DNA of 12,317 nucleotides. Origin: JBCBZH01 sp039815415 (lineage in GTDB: Bacteria; Bacteroidota; Rhodothermia; Rhodothermales; Rubricoccaceae). Shown piece by piece: positions 1 through 6,516 of this stretch (within the stretch, counting starts at the first letter, position 1; each line of letters opens with the position of its first letter). Made by a program: the position numbers and the translations under genes. The stretch is from positions 1-12,317 of the forward strand of contig JBCBZH010000110.1 of assembly GCA_039815415.1 (NCBI GenBank), read 5' to 3'. A model generated the notes under the pieces. The model did not search any database and had not been told where the DNA came from. It saw nothing but the letters and a program-made list of their open reading frames with translations.

Positions 1-87
1 CGCGTTGCTGCGCTTTGGCACTTACACTGAAAAACCAAATCAACAAAATCAACCCTATCTTTGATAAGGTATAAAGGTGAGATAGAC
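1..87. other. AT-rich foreign-looking sequence abutting trpE (possible mobile-element end)
   Basis: Bases from about 26 to 87 are visibly AT-rich (runs such as AAAAACCAAATCAACAAAAT), whereas DNA to the right is strongly GC-rich. On the minus strand trpE homology runs up to ...MGRVSDVG and then stops making sense near 87/88, where the family continues with a GSV-type stretch. Short inverted pieces (CTATCT near 54, AGATAG near 80) lie in this segment but I cannot name an insertion-sequence family. It may be the end of an IS or other island inserted into trpE. It could also be a contig edge where assembly stopped inside a repeat. No transposase is visible in so few bases. Confidence 0.45.
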
Positions 88-1221
88 CCCCACATCGCTG
101 ACGCGGCCCATGTCATTTCGGCCAAGATCAACCAGCATGAGGTGCTCGGCTCGCTCTTTGGGGTCGGCCAACAGCTCGGCTTCCAGCGCGATGTCCTCGT
201 CCTCTGTGTCGCCGCGCTTGCGGGTGCCCGCGATGGGAAGCACGATGGCGCGGCGCTCCTCTCCGCGTGGATCGACTCGAGTCAGGACTTCGGGCGAGGA
301 CCCGACGAGCGCAAAGTCCGCGTCCGGGACGTTGAGGCCATCCACGTCCAGGTAAAAGAGGTAGGGAGAGGGGTTGACCTGTCGGAGCGCGCGGTACAGG
401 TTGAAACGGTCGCCCTCGAACGGCATCGCGAAGCGCTGCGAGAGCACCACCTGAAAGATGTCGCCCTCCACAATGTGCTCTTTGGCCTTCATGACGGAGG
501 CCTCGTAGTCGCTCTGGACGACGCTTGGCTGCGGCTCCCGCTCCAGCAGCCGCACGGGCTCGCCCGGGGCGATGACGCTTCCAAAGAGATCCTCCTCCAA
601 TTCCATCAGCCGCCCGAAGGCCTCCGTGTACGCCAGCTCGAGGTCGGAGTCGGAATCGACGAAAGCGGTTGCCATCAGGACGAGCTGGCGGCGCACATGG
701 TCGAAGGCCGCTACGGTGTCGTAGAAGCCCCAAACGGCATCTGGCAGACCAAGCAGGTCTGGTGGTCCTGGCGGAAGCGTCTCGAGCTGGCGAACGGCAT
801 CGTAGCCGATGAAGCCAACCGCACCGGAGGTGAGACGCGGCAGGCCAGGCACGCGCGCCTGCTCGGTCGCGGCCAGCCTGTCTGCCAGCACGTCGAAGAT
901 GGACCCAGGGACCTGCTCCACTTCGTGCGGAGCGCCGTCGCCGCTGTATCCGCCAGCGGGGCGGTGGACGAAGGTGCGTCCGCCCCGGCTTTCGATCACC
1001 TTGTAGGGGCTCTTGCCGAGGAATGAGTAGCGCCCCAGCCGCTCGCCACCTTCTACGCTTTCCAGCAGAAAACCAAACGACGCAGGAGCGCGGAGTGCGA
1101 GATACGCCGAGACCGGCGTGAGCAGGTCCGCCGACCGCCGGGCGTAGATCGGCACCGCTAGCCGCCGCCCGTCAGACGGGAGCTGCTCGCGGACGATGGA
1201 CTCGAACTCGGTGAGGGTCAT
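55..1221 (-). CDS. trpE: Anthranilate synthase component I, C-terminally truncated
   Basis: Component I converts chorismate to anthranilate, the first step of tryptophan synthesis, with ammonia from the TrpG subunit. The N-terminal domain carries the LLES motif (52-55) and NPSPYLF (283-289), which belong to the tryptophan feedback site. The chorismate-binding domain shows GSSPE (307-311), PIAGTRKRG (329-337) and ELLADPKERAEH...DLGRNDMGRVSDVG (to 378). The last ten residues (VYLTFIPYQR) do not fit the family, and the reading frame closes at 388 residues against roughly 460-520 normally. The missing end includes the SGAPK-type segment and other active-site parts, so this copy should be inactive if the junction is real. 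The ATG at 1221 lies 37 bases after a terminator-like hairpin and has no clear Shine-Dalgarno sequence. A Trp-rich leader ORF precedes it, indicating attenuation control. Identity is firm; the state of the 3' end is the uncertain part. Confidence 0.9.
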   Translation of the reverse strand: MTLTEFESIVREQLPSDGRRLAVPIYARRSADLLTPVSAYLALRAPASFGFLLESVEGGERLGRYSFLGKSPYKVIESRGGRTFVHRPAGGYSGDGAPHEVEQVPGSIFDVLADRLAATEQARVPGLPRLTSGAVGFIGYDAVRQLETLPPGPPDLLGLPDAVWGFYDTVAAFDHVRRQLVLMATAFVDSDSDLELAYTEAFGRLMELEEDLFGSVIAPGEPVRLLEREPQPSVVQSDYEASVMKAKEHIVEGDIFQVVLSQRFAMPFEGDRFNLYRALRQVNPSPYLFYLDVDGLNVPDADFALVGSSPEVLTRVDPRGEERRAIVLPIAGTRKRGDTEDEDIALEAELLADPKERAEHLMLVDLGRNDMGRVSDVGVYLTFIPYQR

Positions 1222-1257
1222 GGTCGCCAGCTCGAGGGCTGGAAAACGGCTCTAAAT

Positions 1258-1292
1258 GAAAAAAGCCCGCTGCTCGGAAGAACAGTGGGCTC
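1258..1292 (-). terminator. Intrinsic terminator hairpin in the trp leader (attenuator)
   Basis: Read on the minus strand, AGCCCACTGTTC, loop TTCC, GAGCAGCGGGCT form a 12-pair stem with one A-C mismatch and one G-U pair, followed directly by TTTTTT. This is a textbook rho-independent terminator. It lies between the Trp-rich leader ORF and the trpE start, so it can stop transcription before trpE. It might alternatively be only the terminator of the upstream genes, but the leader peptide argues for a conditional role. Confidence 0.85.
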
Positions 1293-1353
1293 GCGTGTGT
1301 GCGCAAGAGGCTTAGGCCACGGTCCTGTCGGGACCGCCCACGGAGGCGTCCCA
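1285..1353 (-). promoter_or_regulatory. Candidate trp attenuator pairings (pause hairpin and antiterminator)
   Basis: Three mutually exclusive pairings can be read on the minus strand. GGGAC (1352-1348), which overlaps the last Trp codon, can pair with GTCCC (1334-1330). CGGTCC (1336-1331) can pair with GGACCG (1325-1320) around a five-base loop. GTGGGC (1341-1336) is complementary to GCCCAC (1290-1285), which is the 5' arm of the terminator. The last pairing would break the terminator, as expected of an antiterminator used when a ribosome stalls at the Trp codons. The antiterminator core is only six pairs by eye, so the exact switch is inference. Confidence 0.6.
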
Positions 1354-1386
1354 CCAATGCCAGGAGATCTGAGCGCTATGCGTCAT
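1312..1386 (-). CDS. trpL: trp leader peptide, 24 codons with Trp-His-Trp-Trp
   Basis: This short ORF starts at ATG 1386 and ends with TAA at 1312. It reads MTHSAQIS, then WHWW, then DASVGGPDRTVA. Three Trp codons in four positions, just ahead of a terminator and trpE, is the hallmark of a ribosome-mediated tryptophan attenuator: low charged tRNA-Trp stalls the ribosome and lets transcription proceed into trpE. The ORF lies in the same frame as the preceding gene and begins nine bases after that gene's TAG. It has no clear Shine-Dalgarno sequence, so ribosomes may reach it by reinitiation. No convincing promoter of its own was found; it may be co-transcribed from upstream. Confidence 0.85.
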   Translation of the reverse strand: MTHSAQISWHWWDASVGGPDRTVA

Positions 1387-1395
1387 GTTGGTAAG

Positions 1396-2076
1396 CTACG
1401 GCTCATCGTCAGATGCGGCAACCGAGGTGGAGGGCGAATAGGTCAGGAGTGCATCCTCCGGGGTAGGCTGAGGCGTCGGTTGACCCAGCGCGTCTGCGAG
1501 TTTGACTCGGGCACTATCCATCGCGACCAATAGGCCAAACTCCATGCCCACAAACTCGTTGAGCAGAACACTAAACCGAGCGATTGGCTGGGGGGTGGGA
1601 GCCCCTAGTGCCTCAAGGCCGATCTCGCGGATTCGGGTCTGCTCGTTCTCGAGCGCGTCCAGGTCGTCGTAGACCCTGGATAAAGAGGTCGCAATGTCGA
1701 ACTCGATGTTACCGATGGCCCCAGTCGCGTTTGCAGTTCTCCACGCTGTGTTGGACAAGTCCACAGGTGAGAAGCTGTTGACTCCCTCAATCTCCTGGAA
1801 CACATCTGGGACAGTCTGGACGGTTCCTTCTTGAAGGCCCAAGGTGATCTGGCTGGCAACGTAATAGTGATACGCGCCGTGCTCGATCAACTCGTCGCGG
1901 TTGGCGTCGATCTCCAACGAAAATGCCAAGAGGGCGTCGTGACGCTCGCGCGCATCAGCACGTGCTTCTCGCCACTCCGTGACGCCGAAGCCCAGCATCA
2001 CGCTGAAAAAGATTGCCGCGGCCTCTACGCCGAGGACGCGCCAGTTAATGCGCTGGCGGGCGACGGACTCAGCCAT
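1396..2076 (-). CDS. Small membrane-anchored protein, DUF6090-like architecture
   Basis: This 226-residue protein has a short basic N-terminus, one hydrophobic segment (about 14-33) and then WREARADARERHDAL. From there it is a soluble, mostly helical and acidic region with likely coiled-coil stretches (around 135-155), ending in a Pro/Thr-rich tail. A single N-terminal membrane span followed by a W-x-E-x-R motif recalls the DUF6090 proteins of Bacteroidota, whose function I do not know. The match is by pattern, not alignment. The ATG overlaps the end of the L,D-transpeptidase gene by eight bases (ATGGCTGA), so the two are probably translationally coupled and the protein may work at the cell envelope. 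The stop TAG lies three codons before the trp leader ATG in the same frame. Confidence 0.75.
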   Translation of the reverse strand: MAESVARQRINWRVLGVEAAAIFFSVMLGFGVTEWREARADARERHDALLAFSLEIDANRDELIEHGAYHYYVASQITLGLQEGTVQTVPDVFQEIEGVNSFSPVDLSNTAWRTANATGAIGNIEFDIATSLSRVYDDLDALENEQTRIREIGLEALGAPTPQPIARFSVLLNEFVGMEFGLLVAMDSARVKLADALGQPTPQPTPEDALLTYSPSTSVAASDDEP

Positions 2077-3940
2077 GCTCCGAGTCGGGCTCGCCAGCTC
2101 GTTGAGCCGTGTGGGTGCGCGGTTCTCCGGGCTGGCGAGCCTTGAGGGCTGCCGCTAGCGCCTCCTCATACCCGTACGGATCGGGGTGGAGCCGGAGGCC
2201 GCCCTCCGCAGGCGCTTCGATGGTGAAGTACACGAAGTGCGAGCGCATCGGCACATCGAGGCGGGCGGCCTGGCGAGGCCCGCGACGGTAAAGGCTCCGC
2301 GCCCGACCGGCTTCCCATCCGTTGATCCGCGTCATCAGATACTCCGCGAGGTCTTCGGGTGCCCCCGCCTGCACGCATCCGCTGGACATGGCGCTTCCCC
2401 GCCCGTCCCGCAGCGACGGCTTGTTGGTGTCATGGATGAGGATGGCGTACGGGTTCGTCATCATGAATTTGACGCGCCCCAGTGGATTGGCTGGTCCCGG
2501 ACGCTGCACAAACGAGTAGCCACTCACATCCACCGAGTCCCACTTCACCAGACGGGAGTCCACCGCCGCGCCATGTAGGAACGTGTCGATGCCCTGGCGC
2601 CAGAGCGAGAGGCTGTCCGCTAGCGCCATCGGGAGGATGTTGCTGTACTTGAGAGACGTGGGGACATACCACGCGGGCTGGAATTCGATCGTGTGGACCG
2701 AATCCGTGATGACCGGCGTTGTCCAGCCTGTCGTCTGTGCGTTGCCGATGTTGACGGGCATCGTCATCCGTTGCGCGTAGCCATCGTCCTCGAGCTGGTG
2801 AATCGTCAGCTCGAAGGCGGGCAGGTTGACGCGGATGAAGTGGTTGCCGAGGTCATCGGGGAGCCAGCGCCAGCGCTCGAGGTTCAGGGCGATCTCCGTG
2901 CGGAGGCTGTCCGGGTCCCGGTTGAGCGCCATCGTCGCAGTGGTGCTCAGGACGCTGTCCGCGTCCAATGCATTGGCGGCTTGAAACCGGGCAAGGCCTG
3001 CCGCCAGCGTCGAGTCGAACACATACGGATTTGGAGCCTGCCAGCCGGAGGCGAGCGTGTCTGTGGGGAGAAATCCGAGCGCATCCAGCCGGTCGCGCAG
3101 GTGCGGCACGCGGATAGAACGGCCTCCTGGGCGGAGCGCGATGCCCTCAGGGATGGGAGCGAGATCGGCACGGAGGAGCGCTGCGAGCCGGGAGCGGAGG
3201 CGGTGGTACTCTGCGTGTGGCGGGTGCAGGTCCGCCAGCGCGGTGCGAGCACTCTGAGCGTTGCCCGTTGCCAGTGCGTCGTGGAATGCCGCCGCGCGGG
3301 TGCCGAGGGAGTCGCGCTGGGTGGGAAACCACGTTCCCGGATACAGTGCTGCCGCATCCACGCGTGCACCCAGCACGGCGTCGCCGTAGCGGAGCAGGCC
3401 ATCGGTCAGCACCACATCGAGGCGCGCCAGTAGGGCTGGCCTCGGGTCCGATAGCGTATCGCGAGCGGCATCGGTGTGCGACGCCCACTCGATTTCCGCA
3501 GCCTCGAGCTGGCGAATCAGCGCCGCGATGGTGGGGGCATGCACCTCCGTGGGGCGGAGGCCGTCGCCCGGCGCAGCGCGCAGGACGCTCTCTAGCGCAG
3601 CTCGTGCCGACACAGTGGTCCAGAGAGGAGCATGGTCGCGATCCGAATACAGGGTCGCCAGCTCGCTGTGGGCATCCGCGAGGCCACCGGCAACGCGCAG
3701 CGGCTGGTCCATCAAGGGCTCGATTCGCGACTGGACCTGTCCCAGGTCCGCCGGCTGCGCGCCTTCGTCGAACCAGCCTGAGAGGAATCCCCAGCCCGTG
3801 AGGAGCAGGAGGACGGACAGATGCAGCGAGAAAGACGGAATCACGTGCGTCAGACGTGGTGGGACGCAAGAACGGTGGCGCGGCGCGGAGCGTGCCGAGG
3901 GGAGCGTGAAATGTAGCCCGAGCGTTCCCGGATGGACCAC
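2069..3940 (-). CDS. L,D-transpeptidase, YcbB/LdtD type (scaffold, PG-binding and YkuD domains)
   Basis: This periplasmic enzyme is expected to make 3-3 cross-links in peptidoglycan or attach proteins to it. After a hydrophobic segment (about 35-57, signal anchor) comes an L,D-transpeptidase scaffold region (about 70-250). A peptidoglycan-binding-like repeat follows (about 262-340, with LRDRLDALGF and ARFQAANAL), then the YkuD catalytic domain (about 366-560). The catalytic motif is visible: IHDT with H503, then SSGCV with C522. The residue after CV is Gln524 where the family usually has Arg, a notable change. The GTG at 3940 gives 623 residues; another GTG at 3844 gives 591 and starts just before the membrane segment, so the true start is open. 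Neither has a clear Shine-Dalgarno sequence. The 3' end overlaps the next gene by eight bases. Confidence 0.9.
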   Translation of the reverse strand: MVHPGTLGLHFTLPSARSAPRHRSCVPPRLTHVIPSFSLHLSVLLLLTGWGFLSGWFDEGAQPADLGQVQSRIEPLMDQPLRVAGGLADAHSELATLYSDRDHAPLWTTVSARAALESVLRAAPGDGLRPTEVHAPTIAALIRQLEAAEIEWASHTDAARDTLSDPRPALLARLDVVLTDGLLRYGDAVLGARVDAAALYPGTWFPTQRDSLGTRAAAFHDALATGNAQSARTALADLHPPHAEYHRLRSRLAALLRADLAPIPEGIALRPGGRSIRVPHLRDRLDALGFLPTDTLASGWQAPNPYVFDSTLAAGLARFQAANALDADSVLSTTATMALNRDPDSLRTEIALNLERWRWLPDDLGNHFIRVNLPAFELTIHQLEDDGYAQRMTMPVNIGNAQTTGWTTPVITDSVHTIEFQPAWYVPTSLKYSNILPMALADSLSLWRQGIDTFLHGAAVDSRLVKWDSVDVSGYSFVQRPGPANPLGRVKFMMTNPYAILIHDTNKPSLRDGRGSAMSSGCVQAGAPEDLAEYLMTRINGWEAGRARSLYRRGPRQAARLDVPMRSHFVYFTIEAPAEGGLRLHPDPYGYEEALAAALKARQPGEPRTHTAQRAGEPDSEHG

Positions 3941-3972
3941 AGGCGCGTCGTTTTGCCTGAGCTTGCGGGACT

Positions 3973-4794
3973 ATGGACCCGATGCCTTCCTTGATCCTCC
4001 TGCCCTTCGAGCCATCGCGCGATGGGTTCGCGTTTCGCAACGCGTTCTCGTGGACCGAGACAGACCTCACATTCTTGGCACAGCAGTATCGTACGCTCAC
4101 GTCGGGAGCCGTCGGGCTGGTGGGGGCGCTGGGCGGCGGGGTTGTTGGCGGCCCGCTGGGTGGGCTCTTGGGCGCAGGTGCGGCTGGTGCCTTCGGGCGA
4201 GCTGGCGTGGCGGACGGGCTCCTTCGGTCGGCTGTCCAGCGCTGGCCGAGCTTCGGGCTTTGTGGGGGCATGGCGCTGACCGCCATCGAGCGGTGGCCAG
4301 GAACGGATCGGGTGCCGACCTCAGCCCTCGAGCTAGAGCCGATGCGGGCGCTGCTCTGGCGCCGTCAACAGAGGACGCTCGACGCATCGCTCTCCACGTT
4401 TGCGCGGTTCTGGGCACGCGTCCGGTTCATGCCCGGAAACGTGCCTCACGCGCCGTTCGCCCAGGATCTTTGTCGCCAGCTCGACCGCATCCAGCACACG
4501 CTCTCAGGGGGGCGCCCGGCCCTCATCGGGCTGGTGGGCGATGCACCGGATCCGTTCGCGCTCCATCAGGTGGTTGTGTTTGGTATCGAGCGACGCGGAG
4601 AGGTGAGCGCCACGCTTTCGGTATACGACCCCAATGCGCCGGGGCAGACACGACACATCGTCACGCGACCCGCGCCGGACCGGCGTCGGACTTGTCTCAC
4701 CACAGATATGCCGACGGGGCCGATGCCAACCGGACGCCATCACATCTCGACGCGGGCTGGCGAGCTGTCGCACCTGTTTCAGATTGATATCTGA
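3973..4794 (+). CDS. Uncharacterised papain/C39-like putative cysteine peptidase with glycine-rich segment
   Basis: This 273-residue protein has a pattern typical of papain-like folds: FGLCGGMAL with Cys97, HQVVVFG with His198, and VYDPNAPG with Asp219. GLCGGM..., an L-x-x-x-L-x-x-RQ segment (about 124-135), HQV and YDPN recur in a family of unstudied bacterial proteins that I recognise by pattern only. Residues 44-77 are very rich in Gly, Ala and Val (GAVGLVGALGGGVVGGPLGG...), like a glycine-zipper or membrane-inserting helix lying before the catalytic Cys. There is no signal peptide. It is divergent from the L,D-transpeptidase gene and converges on the TerC gene with 18 bases between. Peptidase activity is inference; the fold could serve another thiol chemistry or be inactive. 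Met1 (3973) and Met4 (3982) are both possible starts. Confidence 0.8.
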   Translation: MDPMPSLILLPFEPSRDGFAFRNAFSWTETDLTFLAQQYRTLTSGAVGLVGALGGGVVGGPLGGLLGAGAAGAFGRAGVADGLLRSAVQRWPSFGLCGGMALTAIERWPGTDRVPTSALELEPMRALLWRRQQRTLDASLSTFARFWARVRFMPGNVPHAPFAQDLCRQLDRIQHTLSGGRPALIGLVGDAPDPFALHQVVVFGIERRGEVSATLSVYDPNAPGQTRHIVTRPAPDRRRTCLTTDMPTGPMPTGRHHISTRAGELSHLFQIDI

Positions 4795-4812
4795 GCCGAC
4801 CCCGAGCTGGCG

Positions 4813-5838
4813 TCACTTCGCAGCGTGGCGAGGATCCTGCGTCTTCAGGTCAGAATGACCCTCTGAATCTGGTGGGTGGGGAGGAGGCGGGCCTGCACCG
4901 TGTTCGCGAACAGTGGCAGCCCACGAGGCCGCTGCGGCCGCCGAGATGCAGGTGGCAATGACGAGCAGCGAGACCCACGTCGGGAGGTGGACTCCGCGAG
5001 CGTCCAGGAACGGCTCCGCCAGCATCTTGGCACCAATAAACACCAGCACCAGCCCGAGGCCGATGTGCAGGTAGCGCACGCGCTCGATCACGTTAGCGAG
5101 CAAGAAGTAGAGTGCGCGCAGCCCCACCACCGCCATGATGTTCGAGCTGTATGCCAGGAACGGATCGGTGGTGACACCCAGGATGGCAGGAATGGAGTCC
5201 ACGGCGAACACCACGTCCGTCAGCTCGATCATCACCAGTACGAGGAACAGCGGCGTGGCCCAGAGCCGTCCCATCTTGCGAATGAAGAACTTCTCCCGGT
5301 GGTAGCTGCGTGTGACCGGCAGCACGCGGCGCAGCAGACCGAGGATGCGGTTGTTCGAGATGTCCTCGGCATCGTTCGTGTCCTTGAACATCCGGAGCCC
5401 TGTGAGGATGAGGAAGACGCCGAAGAGGTAAAGCACCCAGTGGAAGCGCTCCACCAGCGCGACGCCCACCAGAATCATCGTCGCCCGCATCACGATGGCG
5501 CCAAAGATGCCCCAGAACAGGACACGGTGCTGGTACGCGGGCGGAACGGCGAAGAAGCCAAACAGGACCGCGATCACGAACAGGTTGTCCACCGAGAGCG
5601 AGATCTCGACGAGGTAGCCCGTGAAGAACGTGAGGCCTGCTGTTGGCCCGTAGGCGACCCAGATCAGCGCGTTCACGGCCAGCGCCGCGCCAACGAAGAA
5701 GGCCGAGAGCCGTGCGGCCTCCCGCCAGTGGATCTCATGTGCCTGCCGATTGAAGACCAGCAAGTCCAGCAAGAGGAGCGTCACGACGTAACCGTTGAGG
5801 GCCATCCAGGCCCAGGTGGGAACGTCGAGATGAGGCAT
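4813..5838 (-). CDS. TerC/Alx family integral membrane protein
   Basis: The 341-residue protein has about eight or nine hydrophobic spans and both TerC signatures: ELTDVVFAVDS (205-215) and EISLSVDN (78-85), each with the acidic residues thought to bind a metal ion. Alx/TerC/MeeF relatives export manganese or help metallate exported enzymes, and others are linked to tellurite resistance; which applies here cannot be told. The length and the spacing of the two motifs fit the Alx type. The C-terminal tail (from about 310) is proline-rich, polar and cytoplasmic-looking. I looked in the 88 bases upstream for a manganese (yybP-ykoY) riboswitch and saw none. No Shine-Dalgarno sequence is evident before the ATG. 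Confidence 0.95.
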   Translation of the reverse strand: MPHLDVPTWAWMALNGYVVTLLLLDLLVFNRQAHEIHWREAARLSAFFVGAALAVNALIWVAYGPTAGLTFFTGYLVEISLSVDNLFVIAVLFGFFAVPPAYQHRVLFWGIFGAIVMRATMILVGVALVERFHWVLYLFGVFLILTGLRMFKDTNDAEDISNNRILGLLRRVLPVTRSYHREKFFIRKMGRLWATPLFLVLVMIELTDVVFAVDSIPAILGVTTDPFLAYSSNIMAVVGLRALYFLLANVIERVRYLHIGLGLVLVFIGAKMLAEPFLDARGVHLPTWVSLLVIATCISAAAAASWAATVREHGAGPPPPHPPDSEGHSDLKTQDPRHAAK

Positions 5839-5926
5839 AAGGCAGAGACGAGCAGCCGGAGGGTGACTCTTATTTCGGGTTTCGAGCTGGTGGGCTTCGT
5901 TAGTGGGCCTCGCTAGAATCCGCGCC

Positions 5927-6280
5927 TCACTGAGGCTCCTTCCTCCCGTCTGGGTTCAACTCAGGTTCGTACAGTGCCTCTGGGTTCATTCTGGGGTCGA
6001 AAGCAGCACGATAGAGGACATAGGGAGCGACTATCCCTCTAGTTCGCAGTTCACTTATACCGACTTCGCAGGAAAGCCTGTAGGTGTTGTCAGAGGGGTT
6101 CCATCCCTGAGCATCATGATATCGAGCGTACCGCTCGATTCGCTCCTCGGTACAATAGGCTCTACGCGGATCTCCGAAATCGGAGTTGAGCCAAGCCAGA
6201 AGCAAGAGGGGAATGATCACAATCCCGGCTCCTGCAACGAGCAGAGTCGCTGAGATGCGTTTGGCTACAGCTCTTCGCAT
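5927..6280 (-). CDS. Small membrane-anchored hypothetical protein
   Basis: A 117-residue ORF with a basic start (MRRAVAKR), one hydrophobic segment (about 10-31) and a polar, Tyr/Arg-rich exported-looking domain that contains two cysteines (43 and 71) which could form a disulfide. I do not recognise a family. The charge pattern followed by a membrane segment favours this strand over a 116-codon ORF in the opposite direction covering almost the same bases. Base composition looks less GC-rich than in neighbouring genes, so recent acquisition is possible. It lies 88 bases upstream of the TerC gene on the same strand. Confidence 0.55.
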   Translation of the reverse strand: MRRAVAKRISATLLVAGAGIVIIPLLLLAWLNSDFGDPRRAYCTEERIERYARYHDAQGWNPSDNTYRLSCEVGISELRTRGIVAPYVLYRAAFDPRMNPEALYEPELNPDGRKEPQ

Positions 6281-6309
6281 GTGGGCTTTGCCGCGGCGGA
6301 AGTGAGTAC

Positions 6310-6319
6310 CGCTATAGCG
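6310..6319. repeat. Perfect 10-base palindrome CGCTATAGCG
   Basis: CGCTATAGCG is its own reverse complement and lies in the 236-base gap between two minus-strand genes, 30 bases upstream of the hypothetical gene start. It could be a binding site for a dimeric protein, but nothing else supports that. Confidence 0.3.
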
Positions 6320-6353
6320 TAATCCGTCGGGTTGACAGGTCCGTCTCTACGTC

Positions 6354-6378
6354 GTCCCTTCTCCCGAGGGAGAGGGAC
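6354..6378. repeat. Palindromic hairpin, GTCCC...GGGAC
   Basis: GTCCCTTCTCCC and GGGAGAGGGAC pair over 11 positions with a one-base bulge and almost no loop. The sequence resembles the intergenic palindromes of the CCCTCTCCC/GGGAGAGGG kind seen in many Gram-negative genomes. With the next hairpin it makes a compound element of about 75 bases. Confidence 0.5.
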
Positions 6379-6407
6379 ATGGTGAGGAGTCTCGGGCTGA
6401 CGAGTGG

Positions 6408-6427
6408 ATGCCTGCCTTCGCAGGCAT
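6408..6427. repeat. Palindromic hairpin, ATGCCTGC-CTTC-GCAGGCAT
   Basis: A perfect eight-pair stem with a four-base loop. With its flanks (GTGG before, GACGG after) it matches the widespread intergenic repeat type whose false translation reads like HACEGRHP or MPAKAGI. It has no T-run, so it is more likely a REP-like repeat than a terminator, although it could act as one for the HhH-GPD gene that ends at 6517 and is read toward it. Confidence 0.55.
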
Positions 6428-6516
6428 GACGGCGAGGATGGACGATCGCGCGTGATGGAGCTCTCTCAATGCGACTGAGCGCCGCTGTATCAGAGAGCAT
6501 CTTGATGACGGACGAA

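Noticed and set aside
61..1026. 321-codon ORF on the plus strand, antisense to trpE
   Set aside because: The minus strand has unmistakable TrpE motifs; long antisense frames are expected in GC-rich genes, and this one has no recognisable domain.
1387..1425. Promoter TTGCCG, 17 bases, TAGCTT before the trp leader
   Set aside because: Matches are poor, and the transcript would begin at about the ATG itself; not convincing without transcript data.
3474..4787. 437-codon plus-strand ORF across the transpeptidase start and the peptidase-like gene
   Set aside because: It is Arg/Ala/Gly-rich and lies out of frame with two genes that have clear motifs.
4876..5916. 346-codon ORF on the plus strand, antisense to the TerC gene
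   Set aside because: Extremely rich in His, Glu, Gln and Arg, as expected when hydrophobic codons are read backwards; no domain.
5839..5926. Manganese riboswitch (yybP-ykoY) before the TerC gene
   Set aside because: I looked because some Alx-type genes carry one; no matching conserved core was seen in these 88 bases.
5903..6253. 116-codon ORF on the plus strand opposite the small hypothetical gene
   Set aside because: It lacks the basic-then-hydrophobic start of the minus-strand ORF; kept only as an alternative with lower support.
6312..6500. 62-codon minus-strand ORF in the palindrome region
   Set aside because: Its translation contains HACEGRHP, the familiar false reading of an intergenic repeat.
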